From Massilia sp. 9096 (GTDB lineage: Bacteria; Pseudomonadota; Gammaproteobacteria; Burkholderiales; Burkholderiaceae_D), in assembly GCF_000745265.1 (NCBI RefSeq), contig NZ_JQNN01000001.1, forward strand, positions 1,302,001-1,366,000: 64,000 nucleotides of DNA, written 5' to 3'. The position numbers and the translations under genes were made by a program. Below the pieces are notes generated by a model, which was not told where the DNA came from, ran no database searches, and worked only from the letters and a program-made list of their open reading frames with translations. Below are positions 8,040 through 16,142 of this stretch, piece by piece. Each line of letters opens with the position of its first letter. The stretch's first letter is position 1.

Positions 8040-9029
8040 TCAAAGCGTTTTCAGGAAGCTGGCGATGGCATCGTTGATTTTCTGCGGCTCGTCGAACATC
8101 GCGAAGTGGCGCGCCGGCGCCACCGGCAGCACCTGCAGCTTCGGCGTGCCTTCCATCAGCCTGGCGTAATAGCCGGCCTTGTCCTTTTCGCCGATGCCCT
8201 GCGAGGCGCCGTCCTGGTCGTAGAACGGCGCGATCACCAGCACCGGCGCCGTGATCGTCTTCAAGCCCGGCCTGAGGTCGAGCGCCACCACGTCGGCGGC
8301 GTAGCGCGCGCTGGACACCGGGTCGCTGCGCGCGGTCAGCTTGGCCAGCTCGCCGGCCATGTCCATGTCGAGCACGCCGATGGTACGCATGTAGCTCTGC
8401 TGCTGGCCGGCGAACGCGTCGCCCCTGGCGCTCGCCATGCTGGCGCGGATGCGCTCGGCCGCGGCCGGACGCGCGCCTGGCGGCAGGTCTTCGGTCCCGG
8501 GGAACACCGCCAGCCCGTCGATCGAGACCAGACCGCCGATGACGTCCGGGCGGTCCTCGGCCACGGCAATACCGAGCGTGCCGCCGATGCTGTGGCCGAC
8601 GATGACCGGCTTGGCCAGCTTGCGGCTGGCGATCAGTTCCTCGACCGCGGCGCGCGCATTGGCGAAGGCGTCCGCACCGGCCGCGGGACGGCCGTCGAAG
8701 CCGGGCAGCGTCAGCACGTAGATCGCGTGGTCCTTGCTGAAGGCGCGGATCGTGTCTTGCCAGACCCAGCTGCCGCTCATCAGGCCGGGGATCAGGATCA
8801 GCGGGCGGCCGCCGCTGCCGTGGCGCTCGACCAGCACGCCGCGCACTTCGAAGCGCTCGGCCGGGGCGATGGTGGCGGCGAAGCGGTTGGCCGCCGGCGC
8901 GGACGATGCAGCAGCCGAGGGCGCCGCCGGGGTGGGAGCGGACACGGTCTGGGCGTCCGATTGGCGCGCCGAAGCGAGGGCGCTGAGGATGGCGGTGATG
9001 AAGATGGCGCGGGCGACGGCGGGTTTCAT
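8040..9029 (-). CDS. Secreted alpha/beta hydrolase
   Basis: A 329-residue protein with an N-terminal signal peptide (MKPAVARAIFITAILSALASA) and a Ser/Ala/Pro-rich linker to about residue 50. The hydrolase fold follows: PLILIPGLMSGSWVW (oxyanion-hole region), nucleophile elbow VGHSIGG (Ser147), a probable acid in APFYDQD, and catalytic His308 in PARHFAMFD. It is likely a periplasmic esterase or lipase-like enzyme; the substrate cannot be told. Its ATG overlaps the stop of the XRE regulator gene (ATGA), so it is the third gene of a coupled operon. It is convergent with the lrp gene. Confidence 0.88.
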   Translation of the reverse strand: MKPAVARAIFITAILSALASARQSDAQTVSAPTPAAPSAAASSAPAANRFAATIAPAERFEVRGVLVERHGSGGRPLILIPGLMSGSWVWQDTIRAFSKDHAIYVLTLPGFDGRPAAGADAFANARAAVEELIASRKLAKPVIVGHSIGGTLGIAVAEDRPDVIGGLVSIDGLAVFPGTEDLPPGARPAAAERIRASMASARGDAFAGQQQSYMRTIGVLDMDMAGELAKLTARSDPVSSARYAADVVALDLRPGLKTITAPVLVIAPFYDQDGASQGIGEKDKAGYYARLMEGTPKLQVLPVAPARHFAMFDEPQKINDAIASFLKTL

Positions 9030-9229
9030 GCTGGCTCCTGGTCTGGATAAAAGATCGTTTCGATCGCTTGGTCGAACAGCTTGGATATCGCGAAGGCAAG
9101 CGGCAGGCTCGGGTCGTAGCGCCCGGTCTCGATCGCGATCACGGTCTGGCGCGACACCGACAGCTGCTCGGCCAGGTGGGCCTGGCTCCAGCCGCGCGCG
9201 GCGCGCAATTCTCGGATCTGGTTCTTCAT
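9026..9229 (-). CDS. Small XRE-family HTH transcriptional regulator
   Basis: A 67-residue protein consisting almost only of one helix-turn-helix domain: MKNQIRELRAARGWSQAHLA, then QLSVSRQTVIAIETGRYDPS, ending in FYPDQEPA. Small regulators of this type usually pair with an adjacent membrane protein gene, as here. An in-frame GTG at 9259 would add ten residues (MSENEQKPST) and overlap the upstream gene by 14 bases. Neither start has a clear Shine-Dalgarno, which fits translational coupling. It is the natural candidate to bind the twin operators at 9647-9708 and autoregulate the operon. Confidence 0.88.
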   Translation of the reverse strand: MKNQIRELRAARGWSQAHLAEQLSVSRQTVIAIETGRYDPSLPLAFAISKLFDQAIETIFYPDQEPA

Positions 9230-9245
9230 GGTCGATGGCTTTTGT

Positions 9246-9635
9246 TCATTCTCGCTCACGCCACGCGCGCGTGGCGCAGACCAGCGCGAAGCTGCCGGCC
9301 AGCGCGATCCACACGGCGAACATCGACAGCCTGGGGTAGCCGGCGGTCTCCAGGAAGCCGTAGCTGAAGCTCAGCGCCGCGGTGATGGCGGCGGCCAGCG
9401 CGACGTTTTCCAGCAGGCGCACGCGCTGGTACTCGTCGATGCGCGCGGCGTGGCGCACCAGCGCGCGGATCATCAGGGCGAAGCCGATCATCGGCGCCAG
9501 CAGGACCAGGGAGCGGGGCAGGCCCTCGTCCATCGGCCGGCCGAAGCGGATCGATGCGAGCAGCAGCAGCGCGTACACCGCCAGCGACACGAGCAGCTCG
9601 AGGTTGTAGGCACGCGAGACGCGTTTCTCGTACAT
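9246..9635 (-). CDS. Four-helix membrane protein paired with XRE regulator
   Basis: A 129-residue protein with four predicted membrane segments: LLVSLAVYALLLLASI, SLVLLAPMIGFALMIRAL, NVALAAAITAALSFSYGF and MFAVWIALAGSFALVCA. The loop between helices 2 and 3 (RHAARIDEYQRVRLLE) is basic. I recognise no named family beyond the small membrane proteins found beside short XRE regulators. It has a strong AGGAGG ribosome-binding site, is the first gene of the operon, and directly follows the promoter at 9647-9708. Its function is unknown. Confidence 0.85.
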   Translation of the reverse strand: MYEKRVSRAYNLELLVSLAVYALLLLASIRFGRPMDEGLPRSLVLLAPMIGFALMIRALVRHAARIDEYQRVRLLENVALAAAITAALSFSYGFLETAGYPRLSMFAVWIALAGSFALVCATRAWRERE

Positions 9636-9646
9636 GGCTTCCTCCT

Positions 9647-9708
9647 GATGTAAAGTATGCTTTACATCGTAGGCGCGCCTGGGGAGGATGTCAAGCTCCC
9701 TTTACATC
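9647..9708 (-). promoter_or_regulatory. Promoter flanked by two copies of one operator
   Basis: Minus strand: TTGACA (9694-9689), 17 bases, TACGAT (9671-9666), a very good sigma-70 promoter for the membrane protein-XRE-hydrolase operon. Operator A (9647-9668) is a perfect inverted repeat, GATGTAAAG / CTTTACATC with 4 bases between. It overlaps the -10 and the transcription start. Operator B (9687-9708) is the same element with one mismatch (GATGTCAAG / CTTTACATC) and overlaps the -35. Their centres are exactly 40 bp apart. Confidence 0.8.
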
Positions 9709-9777
9709 GTTTGTTCGCGCCTTTTTCCGGCTCGTGCACTACAATGCCCGGTTTCCGGTTTTCCCATCCGTCCCGCC

Positions 9778-11028
9778 ATGAACGTCACTCCTACCGCAAC
9801 GCGCCGCGCCATCGTCGTCGGCGCCGGTCCCGCCGGCCTGATGGCGGCCGAAGTCCTGGCCGCGGGCGGCGTGCAAGTCGACGTGTACGACGCGATGGCG
9901 TCGTGCGGCCGCAAGTTCCTGCTGGCGGGCAAGGGCGGCATGAACATCACGCACTCGGAGGACATCGACGCTTTCAAGGGCCGCTACGGCGTACGCCGCG
10001 GCGAGGTGGCGCGCTGGTTAGAGGGCTTCACGCCGCAGCAGGTGCGCGCATGGATCCACGGCCTGGGCATCGACACCTTCGTCGGCAGCTCGGGGCGCGT
10101 GTTCCCGACCGACATGAAGGCGGCGCCGCTGCTGCGCGCCTGGCTGCACCGTCTGCGCGAAGCCGGCGTGCGCTTGCACATGCGCCATCGCTGGACCGGC
10201 TGGCGCGACGGCCGGCTGGTGTTCGCCACGCCCGAGGGCGAGCGGCTGGGAAGCGCCGCCGCGACCGTGCTGGCGCTGGGCGGCGCCAGCTGGTCGCGCC
10301 TCGGTTCGGACGGCGCCTGGGTGCCGCTGCTGCGCGAACGCGCGGTCGAGGTGGCCGACCTGGTGCCGATGAATTGCGGTTTCGAGGCCGACTGGAGCGA
10401 ACACTTCCGCGAGCGCCATGCCGGCGCGCCGCTCACCACCGTGGCGCTCGGACTGGACGGCGAGGATGGCCGCATCGCCTGGCGCAAGGGCCAGTTCGTG
10501 GTCACCGCGACCGGCATCGAGGGCAGCCTGGTGTACGCGCTGTCCGGCGCGATCCGCGACCGCATCGCGCACGCCGGCCAGGCCACGGTCCGGCTCGACC
10601 TGCTGCCCGACCACGGCCTCGAGCGCGTGCTGGAGGAAGTGACACGTCCGCGCGGCTCGCGTTCGCTGTCGAGCCATCTGCAAAGCCGGCTCGGCATCGC
10701 CGGCGTGAAGGCCGGCCTGCTGCGCGAATGCCTGGGCAAGGCGGAATTCGCCGATCCGGTGCGGCTGGCGCACGCGCTCAAGGCCCTGCCGCTGACCCTG
10801 CTGCGCGCGCGCCCGATCGACGAGGCGATCAGCAGCGGCGGCGGCGTGCGCTTCGAAGCGCTGGAGGGTGCGGGCGGCATGCTGCGCGCGCTGCCCGGCG
10901 TGTTCGTGGCCGGCGAGATGGTCGACTGGGAAGCGCCGACCGGCGGCTACCTGCTCACCGCCTGCTTCGGCAGCGGACGGGCGGCCGGACAGGGCGCGCT
11001 CGACTGGCTGCGCGGCGCGCAGGCCTGA
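9778..11028 (+). CDS. NAD(P)/FAD-dependent oxidoreductase, HI0933/BaiN-like
   Basis: Start chosen at the ATG at 9778, because it begins just before the FAD-binding Rossmann motif (RAIVVGAGPAGLMAAEVLAAGG); the frame is open 30 codons further upstream without conserved sequence. The 416-residue flavoprotein carries the family hallmark SCGRKFLLAGKGGMNITHSE and a C-terminal GVFVAGEMVDWEAPTGGYLL that closes the FAD site. These proteins form the HI0933 family (TIGR03862-like subgroup); some reduce bile-acid-type substrates, but most have no known role. A TACAAT about 35 bases upstream may be its -10. It is a single gene divergent from the XRE operon. Confidence 0.88.
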   Translation: MNVTPTATRRAIVVGAGPAGLMAAEVLAAGGVQVDVYDAMASCGRKFLLAGKGGMNITHSEDIDAFKGRYGVRRGEVARWLEGFTPQQVRAWIHGLGIDTFVGSSGRVFPTDMKAAPLLRAWLHRLREAGVRLHMRHRWTGWRDGRLVFATPEGERLGSAAATVLALGGASWSRLGSDGAWVPLLRERAVEVADLVPMNCGFEADWSEHFRERHAGAPLTTVALGLDGEDGRIAWRKGQFVVTATGIEGSLVYALSGAIRDRIAHAGQATVRLDLLPDHGLERVLEEVTRPRGSRSLSSHLQSRLGIAGVKAGLLRECLGKAEFADPVRLAHALKALPLTLLRARPIDEAISSGGGVRFEALEGAGGMLRALPGVFVAGEMVDWEAPTGGYLLTACFGSGRAAGQGALDWLRGAQA

Positions 11029-11058
11029 CCGCAGACTCGCCCGGGCCGACGCGCGCAG

Positions 11059-11093
11059 GCACACGCGCGTGCACACGTATACGCGTGCGCGCG
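11059..11093. repeat. 35-bp uninterrupted alternating purine-pyrimidine tract
   Basis: From 11059 to 11093 every step alternates purine and pyrimidine, mostly CG, CA and TG, with one TATA centre (GTATAC). Such tracts favour Z-DNA under negative supercoiling. It lies between the flavoprotein stop and the promoter of the DUF2946 gene. Confidence 0.7.
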
Positions 11094-11129
11094 GCGCCAC
11101 GCTTCGAAATGCGGCCGGCGCGCTTCCGC

Positions 11130-11135
11130 TATAAT
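11130..11135 (+). promoter_or_regulatory. Consensus -10 next to the DUF2946 start codon
   Basis: A perfect TATAAT ends only 6 bases before the ATG at 11142. Transcription would start at or within a base or two of the ATG, giving a leaderless or nearly leaderless mRNA. No good -35 sits at 17 bases (AAATGC); TTCGAA is 21 bases upstream. Confidence 0.5.
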
Positions 11136-11141
11136 TGTCAT

Positions 11142-11534
11142 ATGCACAAACTCGTCAAACAAAAGGTCGCCTGGATCTGGATCGCCGCACTGGCCATCCT
11201 GTTCAGCGCCCTGGCGCCGACGATTTCGCACGCGATGGCGGCGGCCGCCCCGGCGGACGAGGAAGTGCAGGTGTGCACGATGGAAGGCATGAAGACCATC
11301 GTCATCGCCAATGGCCCGGCCCGCAAGTTCGATCCGCACCGCTTCGAGCACTTCCTCGAGCATTGCCCCTACTGCGCCGTGCACGCCGGCCCGGCGCTGC
11401 TGCCTTCGCCGCTCCAGAGCGTCTTCGCGGCGCCGCTGGCCCGCCCGGCCCATCCACCGCTGTTCTACCAGTCGATCGCGCCGCTGTTCGCCTGGACCCC
11501 TTCGAGTCCGCGCGGGCCGCCTGCCTCCGTCTGA
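11142..11534 (+). CDS. DUF2946-type small secreted protein with HCPYC motif
   Basis: A 130-residue protein starting MHKLVKQKVAWIWIAALAIL with a hydrophobic signal or anchor ending near SHAMAAA. It then carries VCTMEGMKTIV and a conserved EHCPYCAVHAG motif (His, two Cys), followed by a Pro-rich tail. This pattern fits the DUF2946 family, whose genes often sit beside TonB-dependent metal (notably copper) receptors. The His/Cys cluster suggests metal binding, but this is not proven. There is no Shine-Dalgarno before the ATG. It is followed by a TonB receptor and a PepSY protein gene. Confidence 0.75.
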   Translation: MHKLVKQKVAWIWIAALAILFSALAPTISHAMAAAAPADEEVQVCTMEGMKTIVIANGPARKFDPHRFEHFLEHCPYCAVHAGPALLPSPLQSVFAAPLARPAHPPLFYQSIAPLFAWTPSSPRGPPASV

Positions 11535-11696
11535 ATCCATCCCTGTTTGCCGCCGTGACGCTTTATCGCATCCGCAAGGACGCGCTTTGCGTGCGCGCCA
11601 ATGCATGCCGCATCGTGCGTGGCAGTCTTTGCCGGCCCGCGACGCCATGCTGACGCGCGCCGTGCGGCGTCGATGAATCCAGTTCGAGGAACCCCA

Positions 11697-13853
11697 ATGT
11701 CCCAACCCATCCGCCTGTCCAACGCTTCCGGTAACACCCGCGCCACGCCGATCGCCGTGGCCCTGTCGTTTGCTTTCCCTTTTGCCCTCGCTTCCCATAT
11801 GGTGCCGGCGCGCGCCGGCGACGAGACCGCCCCCCAGGCGCTGCCGACCGTGACCGTGCACGGCGCCGCCGAGGGCTACCAGGCCGCGAGCGCGGCCAGC
11901 ACCACCCGCAGCGACGCCCCGCTCAAGGACCTGGCGGCCTCGATCCAGGTGGTGCCGCACGAAGTCCTGAGCGACCGTGGCGTCACCCGCACCGACCAGC
12001 TGCTGGAAAACGTCAGCGGCGTGCTGGCCGAGTCGACCTACGGCGGCAATGGCGCGACCTTCTTCAACATCCGCGGCTTTTCCGAAAACAACGGTTTGCG
12101 CGACGGCTTCCGCGACTATGGCTACCTGGCCTTCCGCGATGTCCAGAACATCGAGCGCGTCGAAGTCTTCAAGGGTCCGGCCGGCGCCTTGTACGGCGGC
12201 GTCGGCGCCGTCGGCGGGTACGTCAACACGGTCTCCAAGCGTCCGCAAGCGGAGGATTTCGGTCAAGTCGCCCTGACCGCCGGCAGCTACGGCCTGTACC
12301 GCGGCATGCTCGACGTCAACCGCGCGCTGGACAGCGGCCTGTCGATACGCCTGAACGGCGCGGTCGAAAAGAACCACGGCTACCGCGACGATGCCGGGTA
12401 CGACTCCTGGTCGCTGGCCCCGGCGATCAGCTGGACCGACAAGCGCGGCACCTCGATCGTGTTCCTGGCCGAGTTCAACCATCTGAGCCGGGACGGCTTC
12501 GACTTTGGCGTGCCGAACATCGCCGACTACCGTGCGCTGCCGCCGACCCGCTACTACGGCCTGCGCGACGGCATGGCGCCGGGCGCCGCCGGCGACTATG
12601 GCAGGAACGGCACCCAGGCCGCGTCGCTGCTGTTCGAGCACGCGCTGAATGACGATTGGAAGCTGCGCATGGCCGCGCATTACGCCTATGCGCACCAGCG
12701 CTCGCAGCAGAGCTTTCCGAACCTGGACGGCTACACCGGCGGCAATCTGCTCGACTATTCGGTGTACAGCGCCGCCAACGAAGCCTCGCGCCAGTACGAC
12801 GTGCAGGCCGAGCTGGCCGGGCGCGTGCTCGCGGCCGGGCTCAAGCATAACCTGCTGGCCGGCATCGACTACGGCTACCTCGAGCAGGGCGGCGCCGGCT
12901 CGCCGGTGGCGACGCTGACGCTCGACCTGTCCAACCCCGCCGCGCTGTTCCCGCTGGCGCCGACGTCACCGGCCGGGCCCTACCACCAGGCCCAGGGCAA
13001 GGACTTGGGCGTGTACCTGCAGGACCTGGTCGACCTCGCACCGCAATGGAAGCTGCACCTGGGCCTGCGCGCCGACCGCTTCGAGAACCGCGAGCTGCTG
13101 GGCGGCGCCGAAGTCGCGCGCAGCTCGCAGAACGCCGTCTCGCCGCGCATCGGCGTGGTCTGGCAGCCGGACGAGCGCACCTCGCTGTTCGCCGACTGGA
13201 GCCGCAGCCACGCGCCGAACGTCGCCCACGGTGTCAGCACCAGCACCTACGACGCCGAGATCGGCCAGCAGACCGAGGCCGGCGTCAAATACGAATTCGT
13301 CAAGGACCGCCTGAATTCGACGCTGGCGATCTTCAACCTCGAGCGCGAGAACATCCTGACGGCCGATCCGACGGACCCGATGCGCGAAGTCCTGACCGGC
13401 AGGCAGCGCAGCCGCGGGCTCGAATTCGACGTCGCCGGCACGCTGGCGCCGAACTGGAAGCTGATCGCCAGCTACACCTGCCTCGACGCCACGGTCGTGA
13501 GCGACAACGTGCTGCCGGTCGGCGACGCGCTGTCGAACGTGCCGCGCCACCACGCCAGCGCCTGGAGCACCTACGAATTCCAGGCGCCCGCCTTGCACGG
13601 CTTGGGCGTCGGTGCCGGCCTGTACTACGTCGGCGCGCGCGAAGCCAACCTGCCCAACACCTGGCGGTTGCCGGGCTACGTGCGCGCCGACGCGGCCGTG
13701 TACTACCAGGCCGGCCGCTGGCGCACCCAGTTGAACTTTACCAACCTGTTCGACCGCCGCTATTACACGGGCGGTTCGGCGAGCGTCTTCAACTACACGC
13801 TGGCACCGAGCCAGCCGTTCTCTGGCCAGCTGACCGTGGCCTACCGCTTCTGA
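11697..13853 (+). CDS. TonB-dependent siderophore-type receptor
   Basis: Start chosen at 11697 because GAGGA lies 7 bases upstream; the frame continues 32 codons further upstream. The 718-residue protein has a long signal region (MSQPIRLSNASGN...HMVPARAGDE), a TonB box-like LPTVTVHG, and the siderophore-receptor plug: APLKDLAASIQVVPHEVLSD, TFFNIRGFSENNGLRDGF, NIERVEVFKGPAGALYGG. The barrel ends in GQLTVAYRF. This is the TIGR01783-type architecture shared by FhuE/FoxA-like receptors and by some copper receptors. No Fur box is visible upstream. With DUF2946 before it and PepSY one base after it, a metal-uptake role is likely but the ligand is open. Confidence 0.92.
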   Translation: MSQPIRLSNASGNTRATPIAVALSFAFPFALASHMVPARAGDETAPQALPTVTVHGAAEGYQAASAASTTRSDAPLKDLAASIQVVPHEVLSDRGVTRTDQLLENVSGVLAESTYGGNGATFFNIRGFSENNGLRDGFRDYGYLAFRDVQNIERVEVFKGPAGALYGGVGAVGGYVNTVSKRPQAEDFGQVALTAGSYGLYRGMLDVNRALDSGLSIRLNGAVEKNHGYRDDAGYDSWSLAPAISWTDKRGTSIVFLAEFNHLSRDGFDFGVPNIADYRALPPTRYYGLRDGMAPGAAGDYGRNGTQAASLLFEHALNDDWKLRMAAHYAYAHQRSQQSFPNLDGYTGGNLLDYSVYSAANEASRQYDVQAELAGRVLAAGLKHNLLAGIDYGYLEQGGAGSPVATLTLDLSNPAALFPLAPTSPAGPYHQAQGKDLGVYLQDLVDLAPQWKLHLGLRADRFENRELLGGAEVARSSQNAVSPRIGVVWQPDERTSLFADWSRSHAPNVAHGVSTSTYDAEIGQQTEAGVKYEFVKDRLNSTLAIFNLERENILTADPTDPMREVLTGRQRSRGLEFDVAGTLAPNWKLIASYTCLDATVVSDNVLPVGDALSNVPRHHASAWSTYEFQAPALHGLGVGAGLYYVGAREANLPNTWRLPGYVRADAAVYYQAGRWRTQLNFTNLFDRRYYTGGSASVFNYTLAPSQPFSGQLTVAYRF

Positions 13854-13854
13854 G

Positions 13855-15303
13855 ATGAGCAGCCCATCTTCGATCGAGGCGGCGCGCCGACCCTGGCTCG
13901 ACTACGTCAGCGTGTGGCGCTGGCATTTCTACGCCGGCCTGTTCTGCATGCCGTTCTTTTGCTGGCTGGCGATCACCGGTTCGGTCTACCTGTTCCGCCC
14001 GGATATCGAGGCGATCCTGGACCGGCCCTACGAGGCGCTGGTGCTGGACGGGCCGCGCGCGGCGCCCTCCAGCGAAGTGCGCGCCGCGCTCGCCACGCTG
14101 CCGGGCGCCGCGTTCGACCATTACGAGCCGCCGGCGACCCCCACCGGCGCGGCGCAGGTCGTGCTGCGCCGCGATGGCCAGCCCGTGCGGGTCTACGTCC
14201 ACCCGCGCACGCTGCAGCCTCTGAAGACGATCCGCGACGACGACCGCATCATGGACGTGGTCTCGCACCTGCACGGCGAACTGCTGCTCGGGCCGCGCGG
14301 CTCGATGCTGGTCGAACTGGCCGGTTCCTGGGGCGTGATCATGATTCTCAGCGGCCTGTATCTCTGGCTGCCGCGCGACCGATGGCGCCTGGCCGGGATG
14401 GTCTATCCGCGTCTCGAACAGCGCGGGCGCGCGTTCTGGCGCGACCTGCACGCGGTGGCCGGCCTGTGGATCTCGCTGGTGACCTTGTTCCTGCTGCTCA
14501 GCGGCCTGCCGTGGTCGGCCAACTGGGGCAACTACCTGACCTGGGCGCGCAATCACTGGGCCGCCACGCGCGGCGCGCCCGACTGGACCATCGGCGGCGA
14601 GGCGCCCGGTCCGCAGCGTTCGACCGCCACCGCGTCGGGCGAGCCGGCCGAGGATGCGATGGCCAGCATGCCCGGCATGAGCGCCGCCGAGATGGCGGCC
14701 ATGACCCCGCGGTCCGGCGGCCACGACATGGCGCACCCAGACCAGAGGCAGGATCTGCGCCCGCTCGACCGCCTGGTCCCGCTCGCCGCGCGCCTGCAGC
14801 TGGCGCGCCCGGTGTGGATCGCGGCCCCGGCCGCGGGCGTGCGCGACTGGTCGATCTCGTCGCACGCCCAGAACCGGCCGCAGCGCATCACCTACAGCGT
14901 GGCGCCGGCCAGCGCCGCCGTCACCGCGGTGCAGGGCTTCGCCGACCAGAACATCGTCGACCGCGTCGTCAACGTCTCGGTGGCGGCGCACGAGGGCCAG
15001 CTGTTCGGACGCGCCAACCAGGCGATCCTGCTGCTCAATGCGATCGGGATCGTCCTGATCACGGTGAGCGGCGTGGTGATGTGGTGGCGCCGCCGCCCGG
15101 CGCGTTCGCTGGGCGCGCCGCCGCAGTCGAAGCGGACCACGGGGCGGGCGCGGCCGCCGGCTTCGCTGATCGCGGCGGTGCTCCTGCTGGCGCTGCTGCT
15201 GCCGCTGTTCGGCGCTTCGCTGCTGCTGGTGCTGCTGATCGAGTGCACGCTGCTGCGCGGCCTGCCGTCGGCGCGCCGCTGGCTGGGGCTGCGCCAAAGC
15301 TGA
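13855..15303 (+). CDS. PepSY-associated transmembrane protein (iron-regulated membrane protein-like)
   Basis: A 482-residue inner-membrane protein of the PepSY_TM family. Membrane segments are near residues 20-45 (WHFYAGLFCMPFFCWLAITGSVYLF), 155-180 (ELAGSWGVIMILSGLYLWL), 200-220 (LWISLVTLFLLLSGL), 390-410 (AILLLNAIGIVLITVSGVVMW) and 440-470. The conserved SHLHGELLLG motif precedes helix 2. The periplasmic insert near residues 265-300 is unusually rich in Met and His (SMPGMSAAEMAAM, GGHDMAH). Family members accompany TonB receptors and are thought to help reduce or import metal-siderophore complexes. It starts one base after the receptor stop, so the two are one transcript. Confidence 0.88.
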   Translation: MSSPSSIEAARRPWLDYVSVWRWHFYAGLFCMPFFCWLAITGSVYLFRPDIEAILDRPYEALVLDGPRAAPSSEVRAALATLPGAAFDHYEPPATPTGAAQVVLRRDGQPVRVYVHPRTLQPLKTIRDDDRIMDVVSHLHGELLLGPRGSMLVELAGSWGVIMILSGLYLWLPRDRWRLAGMVYPRLEQRGRAFWRDLHAVAGLWISLVTLFLLLSGLPWSANWGNYLTWARNHWAATRGAPDWTIGGEAPGPQRSTATASGEPAEDAMASMPGMSAAEMAAMTPRSGGHDMAHPDQRQDLRPLDRLVPLAARLQLARPVWIAAPAAGVRDWSISSHAQNRPQRITYSVAPASAAVTAVQGFADQNIVDRVVNVSVAAHEGQLFGRANQAILLLNAIGIVLITVSGVVMWWRRRPARSLGAPPQSKRTTGRARPPASLIAAVLLLALLLPLFGASLLLVLLIECTLLRGLPSARRWLGLRQS

Positions 15304-15331
15304 GGCGCGGCATGCCACGCCACGCCGTGCT

Positions 15332-16141
15332 TCAGTCGTGGAAGGTGACGCTGCCGCTGCCGCTGCGTGTGACGGTCCTGCGGTCGGGATTGCCGTACAC
15401 GGCGATGTCGCCGCTGCCGGTGAGCGTCACCTCGGCCTGGCGGCGCGCGTAGATGCTGCTGCTGCCGGAGCCCTGGTGGGTCAGCGTCGCGACCTCGGCG
15501 CGCAGGTGGCGCGCGTCGAGCTGGCCCGAGCCTTGCACCCCGGCGTTCAGCGATTGGGCGGCGCCGACCAGGGTCAGGCTGCCCGAACCGGTCAGTTCGG
15601 CGTTCATCGCTTCGCAGTTGCCGCCGGTGAGTTCGAGGTCGCCGCTGCCGTGCACGCCGACGTGGACGATGCGGTAGCGGCCGTTGAAGCGCATGCTGCC
15701 GGTGCCGTCCATCGACAGCGCCAGGCGCTCGCCGGAAAAGCCGCTGACCGTGTGCTCGCCGCTGCCGTTGATGCGCAGCGTGCTCAGTGCCGGCAGCGTG
15801 ACGCGCACCTCGATCGGCTGGCGGTGGCGCAGCAGGATGCCGCGCGGGGCGATGCGCAGCGTGTCGCCGTCGATCGTGGTGTCGACGTTGGCCAGCACGC
15901 GCTGCTCGCCGCGCACTTCCAGCGCCGGCGCCGGGCCCTGGCGCAGCACCAGGTTGAATGGACCGCTGAGTTCGACCGTGCCGGGGCTGCGGTCGAGCGG
16001 GCGGCTTTCGCTGGCCGCCAGGCGGTTGCCTGCAGCAAGCGCGCCGCTGGCGACCTGGGCGCGCAGCATGCTGTACGAGATCCCGATCAGCAGGAAGGCG
16101 AGCAGCAGCAGCGTGAAGCCGGTCTTGAGCAGGGCACGCAT
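15332..16141 (-). CDS. DUF2807 (head-GIN) domain envelope protein
   Basis: A 269-residue protein with an N-terminal membrane segment (TGFTLLLLAFLLIGISYSML) and a long beta-helical region. Repeated glycine-serine turns (NGSGEHTV, HGSGDLEL, TGSGSLTL, QGSGQLDA, TGSGDIAV, SGSGSVTF) are spaced about 20 residues apart, typical of the DUF2807 auto-adhesin fold. It is anchored in the inner membrane or exported to the periplasm. Its ATG sits one base from the stop of the upstream DUF1700-like gene, so the two are coupled. Function is unknown; DUF1700 and DUF2807 proteins commonly occur together. Confidence 0.85.
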   Translation of the reverse strand: MRALLKTGFTLLLLAFLLIGISYSMLRAQVASGALAAGNRLAASESRPLDRSPGTVELSGPFNLVLRQGPAPALEVRGEQRVLANVDTTIDGDTLRIAPRGILLRHRQPIEVRVTLPALSTLRINGSGEHTVSGFSGERLALSMDGTGSMRFNGRYRIVHVGVHGSGDLELTGGNCEAMNAELTGSGSLTLVGAAQSLNAGVQGSGQLDARHLRAEVATLTHQGSGSSSIYARRQAEVTLTGSGDIAVYGNPDRRTVTRSGSGSVTFHD

Positions 16142-16142
16142 G

